Assembly (NCBI GenBank): GCA_016800925.1
Contig: JABCPU010000161.1
Span: forward strand, 1 to 64,000
Length of the DNA stretch: 64,000 bases
From: Suillus spraguei
Lineage: Eukaryota; Basidiomycota; Agaricomycetes; Boletales; Suillaceae
Reading direction: 5' to 3'
Below, one piece after another: positions 44,551 to 58,000 of this stretch. Both the position numbers and the translations under genes were made by a program. Under the pieces are notes generated by a model, which was not told where the DNA came from, ran no database searches, and was given only the letters and a program-made list of their open reading frames with translations. Within the stretch, counting starts at the first letter, position 1. Each line of letters begins with the position of its first letter.

Positions 44551-47500
44551 CGATACTAGAAATACACTCTTCCCTTCTTTAAGATCTGAGTAGCCTAGAC
44601 ACTATGAAGGCTCAATGACTTGGAATCTTCGACACTGCCACGATCAGTTCCCGCGAAGTCTAGGAACGTCACAACTGTCCTCCGTTCGTTTCTTTTCTAG
44701 TGGCCGTAGACTCGACTGGTCATCATCGATGTCAGCTTTGCTCGTAGGTTTTTCGGGACACTTGGCATGGCTAAGTGCGGGCCGCACGACTCAATCGGCC
44801 CGCCTTGAGTCCGTCGCCGGCGAAGCAACTCTCTTAGTAATCGTATTGCGACCGCGATATTGACAAAAATTTGGCACCCAGCGCAACGTCGACCACAAGC
44901 TCGAGGCCCACTGGTATCAATATTATTTCAAGCCGCAGTCCGTCACGGATACTTGTCTGTGACACGCCGCGGCTCTTCTCAGCGTTGCCAGTGTGCAAGA
45001 GCGCCTTCGGGGCACCTTGATCCCTGTCGACAACTGCAATCGCTCAAGGAACTTGAGATTGTGTGGATTGCAATGGACTGCAAGGACAACAAGGTCTCCT
45101 ACATTCTTCTGAGTGCGTTTGTCTCATCTGCCGCTGAGGTGGCAATCTTGATCTGGAACTCTGCAATACATCTGTGAGTGCGTCTCAGTACGTTCACCAA
45201 CTGATGTCAAGGCCCCATTGAATTCTTGTTTTGATTGGAGCATTGCGATGATACATGGTATAACGGTATTTCGACGTCGTCAACAACTCACTTTGCGAGT
45301 CAAGCTTTCATGAACAAACCTTACAGATACATACCGGATTGTTCCAGGTCATATGATCTAACATGGTCCCGGTGAGGACGCGTGACAGGATTAACGATGA
45401 TCATTAATTCATTTATGGACCGCACACTCGTTACGACTTGCTCACGCACCGAACTAAAACAAATATACAGCTTACGCCAAGTACAAATATTATGGTCGCA
45501 ACGTTATCTGCTTGTGCAGTCACATAAATAGAAGCAAGACAGAACGCCACCTTTACCGATAACCTGGTCGCATGAATTGTGTGAAAAGGGGCAAACGATG
45601 GGCCAGATGTATCTGCCGTGCAGGCAGGTCCTGCCGCTGACCGGTGTGTACGGAAAAGAGAAGTGCCATCTTATGCTTGCAAGGCATCATGAAGACATAA
45701 CTTACTATGGGAAACAGACAAAGGACGGCAAGATTACTTGGAAAATGCGAGGACATCGGAACTGCACATTCAAGGACGTCAGTTTGTGCAGGGATCAAGG
45801 TGAGCAGGGCAATATAAATTTATTCAATCGTGAGCTATCACATTGCCGGTGAGCTCTTTGAGGCGATAGGACGCTGGCGTATGTCAGAAACTATGATACA
45901 CAGTTTGAATTGCTGCTGCTTGTTTAGAAGCCCGAACTATGTTTATTCCGATTATTTGTCACACTCTTGCACGCTGCACATGTCCGAGATTCGAGTAGCA
46001 CGGGACCCTAGTGCTGCAGCGATCCGACGGAGTAGCAGCCACTGCCCTTTCTCTCGGTTACACTCGGGAAGAGTCAAATAGCGACATTGATATTGTGTCC
46101 GAATCAGGAAAACCAGCTAGGCGAGCAAGTAGAGTCTAGAGTCTAGAGTCTATGTAGACTGGTTTTACCGATCCCAGGGGAGAGATAATATCTATATATA
46201 TAATCAGGAAACCCGGCTAAATTAGATGGAACATGCTTCATACTATCATGAACATTATGATTTATTTTTATTCTTTCAAAATACTGCCGAATTCTTGCAT
46301 GTGGACTGGTTTTACATGTGCAACAAATAACGAAAACTGTCAAGACATAGCGAGCTGTCCTGCCAGTGGAATAGCGTATCAGATAAGGAAAACTTTAAGT
46401 ACAACTAGTATCAACCACGAATAGCCGATCGCAGGCCGATCGTAGTCTATTTTGCGGCGTCCGAATGACGTCCATGTTGATACAACTCCGAGTCCCCCCG
46501 TCATCTGCCTATTACCCTTCGCCGTTTTCTTCCCTCTACCAGGACTTACCGGTGAAGGATGTTCAGTCGGCCTAAGCAAACCTCGGTCAAACATTGTAAA
46601 GAGCACTACTACCGAGTCCGCTGAATTCCCTTTAATGAGCCACTCGCCTACTAGATATGAGAGCATATGCATGCTCTTACCTTCCGTATCTTCAGTGCAT
46701 TAACTCCCACTCACTTATCACCTATAATCTTCCAATACCTATCGAAGACATTATCAGCACTACACTATGCGAACCATTGCACCTTTTTTAGGTTTAGCAT
46801 TCGACCAACATAGGTACCCTCTCCAGGAAAGTGCCGTCGGCACTCTCATCAATGTCAAGACTTGAACGGCGCGCTGTGGTGTATCAATAGGATGGTTACT
46901 GAGCGCTGAGACATTGTACCTTCTTCGATCAACGTTATCCTTATCCGAGTCACTCTGGCCGCCTGCTGTGCCGTCATTCGTCGGTAAAAGTACCATGATG
47001 CCCTCCTGTCTACGAATGCAATTTATGGGTGTTTCTTGTTTCCATGATCAAATGGAATATCGCGACACAGCCCTGGCGATACTCCTGACATTGTAGCCAC
47101 TAGCGCGCCGTCGGTCTAGATATAGAATTCGTGGTGTTCCATCAAGAGCGCTGTGTGACCATCAGAACGAGATCATTATGATCAACGGTGGAGCTGTTAT
47201 CAGAAATATACACCAGATGACTTACCATTTGATGTTGATATGTGTGATATTATTGAATATGAATTGTGATGCGCAGTAGCTCCATGGCACTGGAGTCAGC
47301 GAAGAAAGCGCAATTAGTAGTCTAAATTTCTGCAGCTGCGTAAAAATACCTCGAATTATTCCTAGGCAAACGAAGACATTCAAGTTGACTCTTCAACTGT
47401 ACTTGCTGATAATACAAAGTGGCGGCGGGTTCGGGTTAGGTAGTAAAGCTGAAAGTTGGCAACCTTCTCGAAATGGTTATGCTCAACTCAAACCATGATC

Positions 47501-47630
47501 AGACCACCTGCAAGCTTTCCGACACAATTTTTACACCAGTAGTCTGTCATTCATACAAGCAGCAGCCCGCCTAGAGTAATACTCTGTCTATTCGGTTTCT
47601 ACCCACTTGCCCTGTGCATGTACCTGCTTG
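44551..47630. other. Long intergenic region with minor repeats
   Basis: No confident gene is seen in 3.1 kb. Plus-strand frames at 44615-44863 and 44860-45177 lie in G/C-richer DNA next to the dehydrogenase promoter but show no domain. A heptamer repeat AGAGTCT x3 lies at 46131-46151. Near it, AATCAGGAAA-CCNGCTA and GACTGGTTTTAC each occur twice (46103 and 46201; 46157 and 46304), as in a decayed repeat. Confidence 0.4.
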
Positions 47631-48908
47631 ATGTCTGAACTTTCGTTTGCAGAGTTTTCGCAGTCATTTTCTCCACCAACCCTCGTGCCGACTTTGAATG
47701 CGCTCCTTGCAAACCTATCTCTTCCGTTTGGGCTCACCTCCCCGACGGATTTGACGCCTTCTTTACTCCTTGCAATTCTAGAGTCCATACTCGAGTCCCG
47801 CCTCCCCATCCCAGCTGCAATACGCGCCTCTCGCTCAGCTCTTGCAAAAGTAGAAGCAATGAAGGTTTTTCTCGGCGTACTCGAGTGCGACGTCGTCCCA
47901 GCAGATGAGGATATCGGTCTCGCGGACCTTGATCCACGCAGACTGGCGGATGGATGTTGGGAAGAAACTGTTTTCGTTGGTGAGCTGCTTTGCTGGCTTG
48001 GGAGGAAGCGAGGCATCATCGACGCATTGGTTGGTGATGATAGTGAGGGCGAGGTAGATCTTACAGGGTCGATGCTGTTGTGTCCAGAACCTTCCTGCGA
48101 CGTAGAGCTGTCGCACATCACAGATGTCCCGCGGCATCCACGTGTTACTTCTCCCTCCACGCGGTCCATTACCACCATGAGCGCGCAGACCGACCTATCC
48201 ATGCATAATGCCCCACATACGGAGTCTGACACGAGCATGGCAGATTCTGAAATCTCAGATCGTACAGAGACGCTGCTACTCCACGACGCTGATGTACACC
48301 ACCAGCCACATTGTATTCACGAGCTCGAAGACCCATCATATTTCCTCAGGCGTGACGCTTCCTATGCGTCCAATGTCGATGATTCAATGGAAGCATTAGA
48401 CCCCGATTACTCTACTCAATCGACTTCCTCAGACGAACAGCCCCCAACTCCCACGCCTCAGCCCATCCGTCTGAAAGGCTGGATTGGCGTCGTCGATTCT
48501 GAACTTGAAATGAAAGCTTTCGCAGCGAACAAGTGTAATACCAGCACGCCTGTCAAGGCCAAGAGCCGGTGGCGGAGTCCTGGTCTTTATCCTATGACAA
48601 GCGGGAATTCTATCCCTCGCATGCCCATAACATCAGTGCGCGTTCCTGCTAGTGCACCTTCGGCACGGACCCGGCCCGACAACCTATCTATGGACCTTAC
48701 GACACCACCCTCCCGCTCAGCGGCACCGTCATCATCGGCACACATGCGGAATACGGATTATGGTTCTCCGACAGACCGCACGGTTGCGCTTCTAAACGAG
48801 CGGGCAAGACTCCTCAGTGAGCTCGCTGATCTCCAAGGCGTGTCTGGAGTCCGTCGAAACTTTTGGCCTAATAAGGCAATGCACGTGAGCACGGTGCTCT
48901 GGCAATGA
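47631..48908 (+). CDS. DUF5745-like (CEP95-type N-terminus) protein
   Basis: This single-exon gene gives 425 residues from MSELSFAEF. A Met eight codons earlier is possible. The N-terminal about 150 residues, with LTSPTDLTPSLLLAILESIL, AKVEAMKVFLGVLECDV and DPRRLADG...VFVGELLCWLG, look like the calponin-homology-type fold of DUF5745/CEP95-like proteins that occurs in basidiomycetes. The middle is Ser/Thr/Asp-rich and probably disordered. The C-terminus has a short heptad stretch (TVALLNERARLLSELADLQG). A role at the spindle pole is a guess from the family. The stop codon is the first triplet of the second copy of an 18-bp direct repeat (48886-48903, 48906-48923). Confidence 0.7.
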   Translation: MSELSFAEFSQSFSPPTLVPTLNALLANLSLPFGLTSPTDLTPSLLLAILESILESRLPIPAAIRASRSALAKVEAMKVFLGVLECDVVPADEDIGLADLDPRRLADGCWEETVFVGELLCWLGRKRGIIDALVGDDSEGEVDLTGSMLLCPEPSCDVELSHITDVPRHPRVTSPSTRSITTMSAQTDLSMHNAPHTESDTSMADSEISDRTETLLLHDADVHHQPHCIHELEDPSYFLRRDASYASNVDDSMEALDPDYSTQSTSSDEQPPTPTPQPIRLKGWIGVVDSELEMKAFAANKCNTSTPVKAKSRWRSPGLYPMTSGNSIPRMPITSVRVPASAPSARTRPDNLSMDLTTPPSRSAAPSSSAHMRNTDYGSPTDRTVALLNERARLLSELADLQGVSGVRRNFWPNKAMHVSTVLWQ

Positions 48909-51900
48909 GCACGGTGCTCTGGCTTTCCATATTAGACTATCATAGCAAATAAGAGCAAACACCTGAATAGGAAACTCAGCGGCCTCGAAGATTAGATAGA
49001 TCAGAAGGCAACATGTAAGCACGCCGGAGTTCTAGGTTATCACGGAACCGGTCTGGTGGGCTGATTATTGATATTGTAATTGTTACAAGGAAGATTCGTT
49101 ATAGTCGAAGTGGAAGCTAGCTCGAAGTGGTAAAAAACCAATTGAAGGAACCAAGCAGGCAAGTTGTGCTATACAAGAATTCAAATACTCATTGCTTAGT
49201 TTGTGATAGTTGCTGGAGATGGGAAGGTTTGATGAGGTACGTCAAGGCACCCACTGATCGAGGTTACACTTCTCCCTCGTTGTACAGATAAGGATCGTAC
49301 CTACGTCTAGTAGTGCGTACTGGACGTATGTCATCAGTTAGTACGCCGACATCAAGTTGTCAGAGCCAGTGTCAGTAGCATGACACAACTGACAAACTAG
49401 AAGCCCATAGATTGGTAGTTGCTAGCGGAAATAATTCGCGCAGGGACGAATGGCGACGGGGACCTTTGAAATACAACATATGATACCCGAACAACCCATG
49501 AGTTACGATTCGGGCATCTATGTCTCATGTCTAAATGTGACTTACTTTGGACAGATCAGAGGGGCAAACGGACCTAGACAAAAGCCGCGATGGCTCTATG
49601 CACCGATAGCAAATACACGGAACTAGTACCGATCCGATGGGGTATGATCAGACCTTCTCAAGACTAGCAAATAGAACACCTTTTGGAAGCTCCTAGCTTG
49701 ATGCGTCGTGCGAGCTTACCGGGATTTTGAACACACCAAGTGGAGTCGGGTCCGGGCTTGCTGAGCTTGAAAACGCACTTTTCCGATAATCCATGTGCAT
49801 CCAATCCGAGTGATGATGGCCTGGATGTAGTGGAAAAGAGCCGCAGCGAGTCCCAGATAGTAGCCGGCGTTACTGCGCAGGATTCTATTTGTGGAGTGAG
49901 CTGACAGAATGTACGATTGGGTCGCGTGAGCAGTGGAGGGCCTGCACCACTGCTGGCCAAGTTGTGCTCATACCCATTGTTTCTTGATCCTAGTTTCCGT
50001 AATATCCCGGAGGGTCGGGTCAGTGTCGACGTTCGGTCATCTTCACAAGAAGCTGACTATTCTCTAAGTTTGATCGAAGTGTGTTTCATCCGAATTCTCT
50101 CATTTTCCGAGTCACCGCAGTACTGTTCTATCACCAAGCGCTAAGCTTCCAGTCTTTTTCTCAGGTAAGTAGCTCTTTGGCTACTTAACTAAAAAGCGCA
50201 GAAAGGGTCGGAATCCGTCGGATCATCTTATCAAAGATCAAGATCCGGTGAACCAAATGAGAGCTATTTAAGGTACAAAGTCACTACCACTAGCACCAGT
50301 ATACAATAGAGCATCACAACAATCTTTGTATGTCCACTGACTGCTCCTCTCACATCATGGGGAATATTTGGCCTTATCGAAGGAAGGAAGACGAATGTAC
50401 AAGCACACCAGCCCAATTATGGTATGATTTTTTTCAGAGGTTCATGACCTTTTTTAACACGGACTGATACTGAGAGGGTCAACGAAGGATGCAATGTGCC
50501 ACTAGTACACGCCCGCAATGATATCAACACATATCATTACACATGGCGGTACCGTTTCATGACCGAGGGGTTCAACATCAGACGCGTCACACAATTACTA
50601 CCGTTCGCCTCTAGACTGTAATTATGTACGTCTGCAACGTTTGGGTTTTGACAAGAAAAAATAACTTATTATTACATTTACATTTACATCAGACTTGTGA
50701 TCTGATGTGCTAGTAACTCCATACTACATCGTACTGACAACTCGATATAATAGGTATAGTATCCAGCAGGCGGGAAATTACATCGGTCCCACAACTACAA
50801 TGACATGGACTCCGGTGTGCGCTCGCTACAGTTATCAGAGACTGATTGCATTGCAGTTCATTGTCTAGTTCATCGAATCTGGTGTTCACCTTCCGAATGA
50901 GACAATATTAATGTGCAGGATCATTCACAGCGTATATATCTCCTACATGTCGAAGCGGTGAGTGCCTCACGCTGTCATGTTGTTCTTTAAGTGTTAAAGA
51001 GTTTATTGAAATTAAATTATTATCACGTTCACAGCCCTAGTAGTAGAGAGATAGTAACTATAGAAAAAGTAGATATAATCCTCACGCTGTCCGTCAATCT
51101 CCAGTTCTATCATTAGTTACGATATTTATCTCTATATCCACGCTGTCATCTCATACTAGGTGTGAGTTCGAGTTAATTCCTTGAAGTAAGGACATGCTCT
51201 GCGAGTGACTTAGTGGAGTGGCACTCCTCCAGGTTACAATCAAAATTGAGCGCAAAACCTTCCAAAAAGAAAGGATGAATTATTATTTTGTAGTAGAATA
51301 TAAGGAGCAACTTGAAGGCTTCCGATTCAGGGACCAGATAGAAGGTATCCGATGGTGTCTCATGACAGAAACTGTCGATCTTATTATGTAAATTCTTATT
51401 CAGTTTTCTTTACTAGCTCCGGAAAATTCCCTCGGTTACGTATACCATCCTTTCGGAAGCCTGAGGGACCTGTCCAACTTCCCGAGCACCTTCTTCCAAT
51501 TGTAACACTGACATGTTCCTGCCAATTGCTTCTACATGTCAAAAAACATACTCGTTGAAGTTGGGCGCCGTGTAGCCGCTTGATATCCTATCCATCATGT
51601 CTTAACGGCAGAATACTGATGGGCCAAGAATTGACATACCTGCCACATTGAAAACAGGTAGCACGGCGTTTCAGAGTTAATTATGTAACCCACGACTCTT
51701 CGGAATAGGGCGTGTTCGTTCTTCCAGTCCTGTCAAGGAATGGGAGAGACCGCGGAGGTCATCATAGGTTGGTACCCTTCCTCTTCGTCTAATGTGAATA
51801 TACCACTGGCAGCGGTTTCTTCTCAATCCACTGACGTGCCTTTCCCACTCAAACTTGCATGCACCACTTGATGCAGCTGCTCTATTTTAATCTTTAGATC

Positions 51901-52058
51901 CTACAACTGCGGCAATCGTATCTAGGCCTCTAACCCTGTGATATTTAATAGGGAGACGCAGATCCCTATAACTCAAGCACTCAGATCACTCAGCTCACCA
52001 ACCTTCCTCTTCCTTGTTCAACCAAAGGTACATCCTATCACTTCAACCCCTTTCTAAC
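48909..52058. other. Intergenic region upstream of the polyketide synthase
   Basis: No gene is recognised in 3.1 kb, which is AT-rich after about 50200. A minus-strand frame at 49960-49664 and a plus-strand frame at 51352-51558 have no known domain or splice support. A TATTTAATA motif at 51942-51950, about 110 bases before the synthase start, could be its TATA box. No transposon ends were found. Confidence 0.45.
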
Positions 52059-55000
52059 ATGCAAAGCCAAACTTCCCAAACCGTGACCGTACCCTTGTTT
52101 CCTGGCCAGGGATCTTCATCTAGTGCTCTAGCATTGGCTCTTCAACAGGCCCTCCGTGACATTCGTTCACCATCTGGTCACTTGCTGTTGGCTTCATGCC
52201 ACGATGCTTTCCATGTAGAAGTGTTGAAGTTATCAGCAGATGAACTCAACGAAACCCGCATTTCCTTGGTTGATTTCAAGGAAGCCACTTCGCTTCTATC
52301 ATCATCGAGTCTTTACCAGAATAATCCCGTCATTTCCAGCACCTCGCTCTTCCTCGTTCAAGCTCTGAGATACCTTGCCCACTTCTCAGGCTCAACAACG
52401 GAAACCAACAGCCGTAGCACTTTTGCAGATAACGCCGATCACAGCCTTGGAGTCACCGGTTTCTCCTCTGGCATTATTACAGCATGCGTGGTAGGCGCTT
52501 CCAACAGTGTGCTCACATTCATGGCCCATGCAGTGGAGGCATTCCGCCTGGCATTTTGGATTGGAGTGCGATCTATGCAGTATAGAAACAAGGAGCTTCA
52601 ATCCGCTTCAGGATTTTCTGACACGGGACTCCCTTGGACCGTCGTTTGCATTGGCTTGAGTAAAGCCGATGTTTTGGAGTTTATTTCTGATTTCGAAACA
52701 AAGGTAAGAGCCGTTACATCGGTAACCTTCATACAAAGCTAAATGAGGTTTATCAGAACGATTGCAAATCTTCCCTTCACCTGACGGCTATTTTGGATAC
52801 GCAGCATGTCACCGTTTCGGGTCGCCCTGATATCTTACAGCGCTTCTCGTCCTCAATTTCAATTTCCAAGTCTTGCACCATTCATCCAACAACCGTAGAT
52901 GCTTTATATCATGCGCATATCCTCCGCAATGTCCACGCTCAAGTCTTGGCCGATGTCGGAAACATTTGATTCACTTTCCTGATTTTTCCGACCTCAAATA
53001 TCCTGTCTTTTCGACCGTTTCCGGCAAGCCTGTGTTGCCGAGTGCTGAGCACTCCTCTCTTGTTGACGCAGTCATCGACATGATAGTCGTGTCTCCCGTT
53101 GAGTGGCAGTCTGTGGTACAGGGGCTTGGCATTGCGGTACCGGCCGATGCTCCCACGCAAGTATTAAACTTCGGCCCTAGCTCTGGCCTTCTCCGGATGC
53201 TGGAGAAATCACTCTCCACCGAGAAAGTTGCTTGTACGGACGTGGCCGTTTCCGGCTCCAACACCCCTGATGGTCCAGTGGAGAACAATTTCAATTTCAA
53301 ACAAGAGCCGATAGCAATTGTCGGGATGGCACTTCGCTTGCCTGGTGGTGCAAGAAATGCGAATGAGCTTTGGGAACTTCTTGAGCGAGGAATTAATACC
53401 GTTTCCGAGGTGTGTTGTTTCCGTTCCATGGTATTTCACATCGTGAACTTTGCCTGTCGCAGATTCCAGCAGACCGTTTCGAAGTAGAGCGTTACACATC
53501 CGCCGACGCTAAAAGCGGCCGGGGGATGAAGGCTCATACCGCAAACTTCATAGATTGTCCTGACGAGTTCGACTACAAATTCTTCAAGGTATCGCCCAGA
53601 GAAGCAAAGAGCATGGATCCACAACAAAGAATTCTTCTGCACACCGCTCATGACGCTCTTGAGAACGCTGGTTACGTTCCAGACGCTACCCCGTCTTTCC
53701 AGCGTGATGGCTTCGGTTGTTTCATCGGCACTGCTACCCACGATTATGCGGACAATTTACGAGAGAACATTGACGTGCATTACAGCACAGGTATGCAGTC
53801 TTCTTCTTGATGCATTACGTATTCTGAAAAAAAATCAGGAACCTTGAAGGCTTTCCTTAGTGGCCGTATTTCATACGTGATGCAGCTTGGTGGTCCTTCC
53901 ATGACCATTGATACTGCTTGCTCATCGTCGATCGTCGCAATCCATCAAGCCTGTCGTTCACTCGTTAATGGGGACTGCAATGCTGCAATTGCAGGAGGAG
54001 TCAACGTCATGTCGAGTCCAGATGTAAGAGAGACTTTTTGAGCTTTTGATATCAATCCTTAACGCTATCTTCTGGCAGATGTTTATCGGCCTGGATCATG
54101 GGCATTTCCTCAGCCCCACCGGCCAGTGCAAATCTTTTGATGCATCGGCTGACGGCTACTCTCGATCAGAGGGATGCTCTCTCTTCGTTCTCAAGCGTCT
54201 TTCAGATGCAGTTGCGGAGAACGATGACATTCTCGGTGTCATTCGTGGCATTGACCTCAATCAGAGTGGGCTGGCACACTCAATCACCCACCCGCACGTT
54301 CCTTCCCAAGTTTCTCTCATGAACAGGCTCCTCAAGAACACCGGTATCGACGCATCGCGTGTCAGTGTCGTAGAAGCACACGGTACTGGTACCCAGGCCG
54401 GAGATTTCTCAGAGCTCCAGAGTATCCGTGCTGTTCTTTGCCGTTCTCGTGATAGCGCAAACCCCCTTCATGTCACCTCGATTAAAGCCAACATCGGTCA
54501 CTTGGAAGCTGCTTCTGGCGCCGCTGGACTCGCCAAACTTTTGCTCATGTTCCAACACGATACCATTCCTGCTCAAATCTCTCTCAAGACATTGAACCCA
54601 CGCATCACGCCGCTAGCCCAGGATCATACTGTCATCGACACGGTGCCTACGCCATGGGTGCGCGGATCGTCGACCCGCATGGCGCTGCTCAACAACTTTG
54701 GAGCATCAGGCTCAAATGGGGCGCTCATAGTGGAAGAGTATCCAAAGCCATCGAAATCTTCGGCTAGCGGTACATCCTACGTCTTTGGTATTTCTGCCAA
54801 AACTCGTGAGGTCCTCGAGACTCTCCGCGGCAGCTACTTCCGGTGGTTCCACGATGCTAGAAATCGCTCGATTCATGTCAGCGACATCGCGTACACTGCC
54901 ACAGCGAGAAGACAGCTGCACCCTTTCAGAATTTCAGTTGACGTGGAGAGCAAGGATCAACTCGTCCAGGCTCTTGCGGGCGCTGAGGTGTCTCATGTCG

Positions 55001-58000
55001 AAGGGACCTTCGGTGAAGTCGTCTTTGTCTTTTCTGGACAAGGCAGCTATTACCGCGGCATGGGGAAGCTCCTATACTCGACCTCACCAGTCTTCCAGCG
55101 CTGCATTGACAGATCCAATGGATACCTTGTGTCCAAAGGCTTTGCGAGTATCCTCCCAAGTATTATTGGAGGGACCACAGATAGCGTGTCGGGTGGAATT
55201 GAACAGTTCGAAGCGTCTCAAACTTCTACGATGGCGCTGGAAGTCGCGTTGGCAACATTATGGATACATTGGGGTTTGACGCCTTCCACAGTCGTTGGGC
55301 ACAGGTGAGAATTATCTCAATGCACAACTGGTCGATAGCTGACTTTATCTTACTAGCCTTGGTGAATACGCTGCTCTGGTCATTGCCGAGGTGCTCTCGC
55401 TCGAGGCAGCTTTGTTCTTGGTCGCATCACGCGCTCGCCTCACATGGCGTGGTTGCGTGCCAGGTGCAACAGGCATGTTGGCCGTCAGGCTCGGGGAGAG
55501 CCAAATCAATACCGTGCTGAAATCCGGGTCATACTCTGATCTCTCTGTCGCTTGCGTCAACAGTGATCGTGCTTGTGTCGTTTCTGGCCCACTGTCTCAG
55601 CTGCACGCTCTGACCAGAGAGTTGTCGAATACCGGATCCAAAGCCCGTCTCCTTGACGTTCCTTACGGATATCACAGCCAAGCAATGGACCCAGTTCTGG
55701 ATGATCTTACTCAACTAGCACGCACTGTACCCTTGTCCGCTCCAAAGGTGTCTGTCGGTTCTACCGTTCTTGCACGACTTGTTCCCGCAGGAGACACTTC
55801 AACCTTCGACGCGACCTACTTCTCATCGCATTTCCGTCAGCCTGTCCTCTTTGCCCCAACTGTTGATACCCTGTGCAAAGACCCCTCGTTCTCACAGATA
55901 GGTGCTTGGATCGAGATGGGACCCCAAGCGTCATGCTTGTTGATGGTACGGGCTTGTGCGTCTGCTCCCACCGAAGCGGTGCTACTGCCTTCGTTGAGCA
56001 AGGAGAGCAACTCTACTCTCACCTCCAGCCTGTCCAGCTCTACAGAACCAGTGCTCCTTTGAACTGGCGCAATGTCTTTGCTGAGCTGTCCCCCGCGACT
56101 TGCGCAGATCTGCCACCATATCCACTTGAGAGGAACAAAGTTTGGGTACCATACAAGGAGCCTTTTTTTGAAGTGTCCCAGGGCGCGGCACCAGCACGAA
56201 GTATAGCGCCGCAAAAGACAGTGGCACCAGCACAGATCGCGGCACCGCACGAGCACGGCACCGCACGAAGCACGGCACCAGCACGAAGCGCAGCGCCAGC
56301 ACAAATCGCAGCGCCACAACCAAGCATTCCGAAAGCCGATATGATATCTGAATACACAATGCTGGGGTGGTGGGTGCAGTACCCTTCGCAAGAGAATGGC
56401 AACTCGGCCATTTTCGACACTCCCATCGAAGTTTTAGGTCCGTTCATTGAAGGACACAAGGTCGCAGGGCACTACCTATGCCCAGCATCAATCTACCTTG
56501 AACAAGTTCTTTCCGGCGCAGAGCTTTCACGGCGCCACCTGAACCTCGATTTCGGGAAGGGTATGGCTTCCATCCGAGGGGTCAAGTTCGCAAAACCGCT
56601 TGTCTACCATCCCCAAGTCAACCGCATTGTTCGCACGCATCTCACCATCAACAAAGATGGCACTGGTTCCTTCAGCATATCATCCAGAGTGCAATCCTCT
56701 ACGGATGAGTCGGTTCACGTTGGCGGAGAAATACGATTCCAAACCACCAAGGACACTACCGCTAGCCTTGATAATGAATTCGCCCTGATGCCCAGACTCA
56801 CTCCTTCAGAGATAGGTTCGCGGAAGGAAGGTCAAGCAGAGGTCTACACCACTCGCACGCTATACGAAGTCATCTTCCTCGTGTTGTTGAATACTCTGCG
56901 AAGTATCACACGATTCAGACTCTGACTGCCAGCGCGGATGGGATGGATGGGATAGCCCAGATCAAGCTTCCAAACGCCCCACCACAATCCTTCGCCTCTC
57001 ATCCCATTTTCGCCGACACCCTCCTCCACACCGCTGGCTTCCTGGCAAACACGCAAGGCGATATCGGCGATGCCTACATCTGCAGCGATGTCGAATCATT
57101 CGAGATGCTCCCCGAGTTCATTGATCAAAAGCAATCATACACTGTCCATGTTCGCGGATTGTGGATGACATTTGAGAACACGGTTCACACGGAGGCCTTT
57201 GCTGTCCAAGAACAAGAGCCTCACCGTGTTGTCGCGCATATGAAAGGCATTCAATTCAAGCGTGTCCGCATGAACGGTCTTGCTCGGGCGTTGGCAAATG
57301 CAGCAGACTCTGCCGCTATTCAGGGCCGGGATCGGACCAATTCGGCCAGTACGCAGAGCGCAGGCGGTGTGCAGACAAGTCACTCCAGCAGGCCATCTTC
57401 GCCTGAAACACTAGTGTCTGATGATGACATACGCATTCGCATCAGAGATATCATTGCACAGGTACTCGGCCTTCCGACTGCGGATGTACAGGATCATTCC
57501 GATTTCAAATCGCTAGGCCTCGACTCCCTTAGTTCATTAGAAGCTCTGCACGCGCTCAAAACCGAGCTCAAAGTTGACCTTCCTCACGACGCATTTGAAT
57601 CTCATTCCACAATCGCATCCTTGGGTTCTCTGCTCGATAAATCCCATTCCCCTGTGAGGTCCGTGGAAAGAACCCCCCAGAAGTCCTTGGAAAGACCCCA
57701 ACCACCGCAAGCTAGATTTGTTGAGACAGAAACAGTATCTGATGTCGACAACCGCAGCCGCATTAAAGGTGTTATTGCGGAGGTACTTGGCCTTCCGCTT
57801 TCCGACATAGAAGATGACTCCGACTTCAAATCGCTCGGCCTTGATTCCCTCAGTTCATTAGAGGTTCTTCATGCGCTCAAAACCGACCTCAACATTGACC
57901 TCCCTCATGACGCATTCGAAACTCATTCCACAATTGCATCTTTGAACGCTTTTTTTGGTAAATCCCATTCTCCTGCGAAGTCCGTAGAAAGAGCTCCCCA

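Noticed and set aside
49664..49960. Minus-strand ORF ending KRCSIC, a CaaX-like end as in mating pheromone precursors
   Set aside because: The final residue is not typical, no processing site or charged pheromone core is clear, and no receptor gene is nearby.
52955..53030. An intron to explain the SAT frame break
   Set aside because: The only GT-AG span would remove [18 protein letters not shown], which is conserved-looking SAT sequence. A missing base is simpler.
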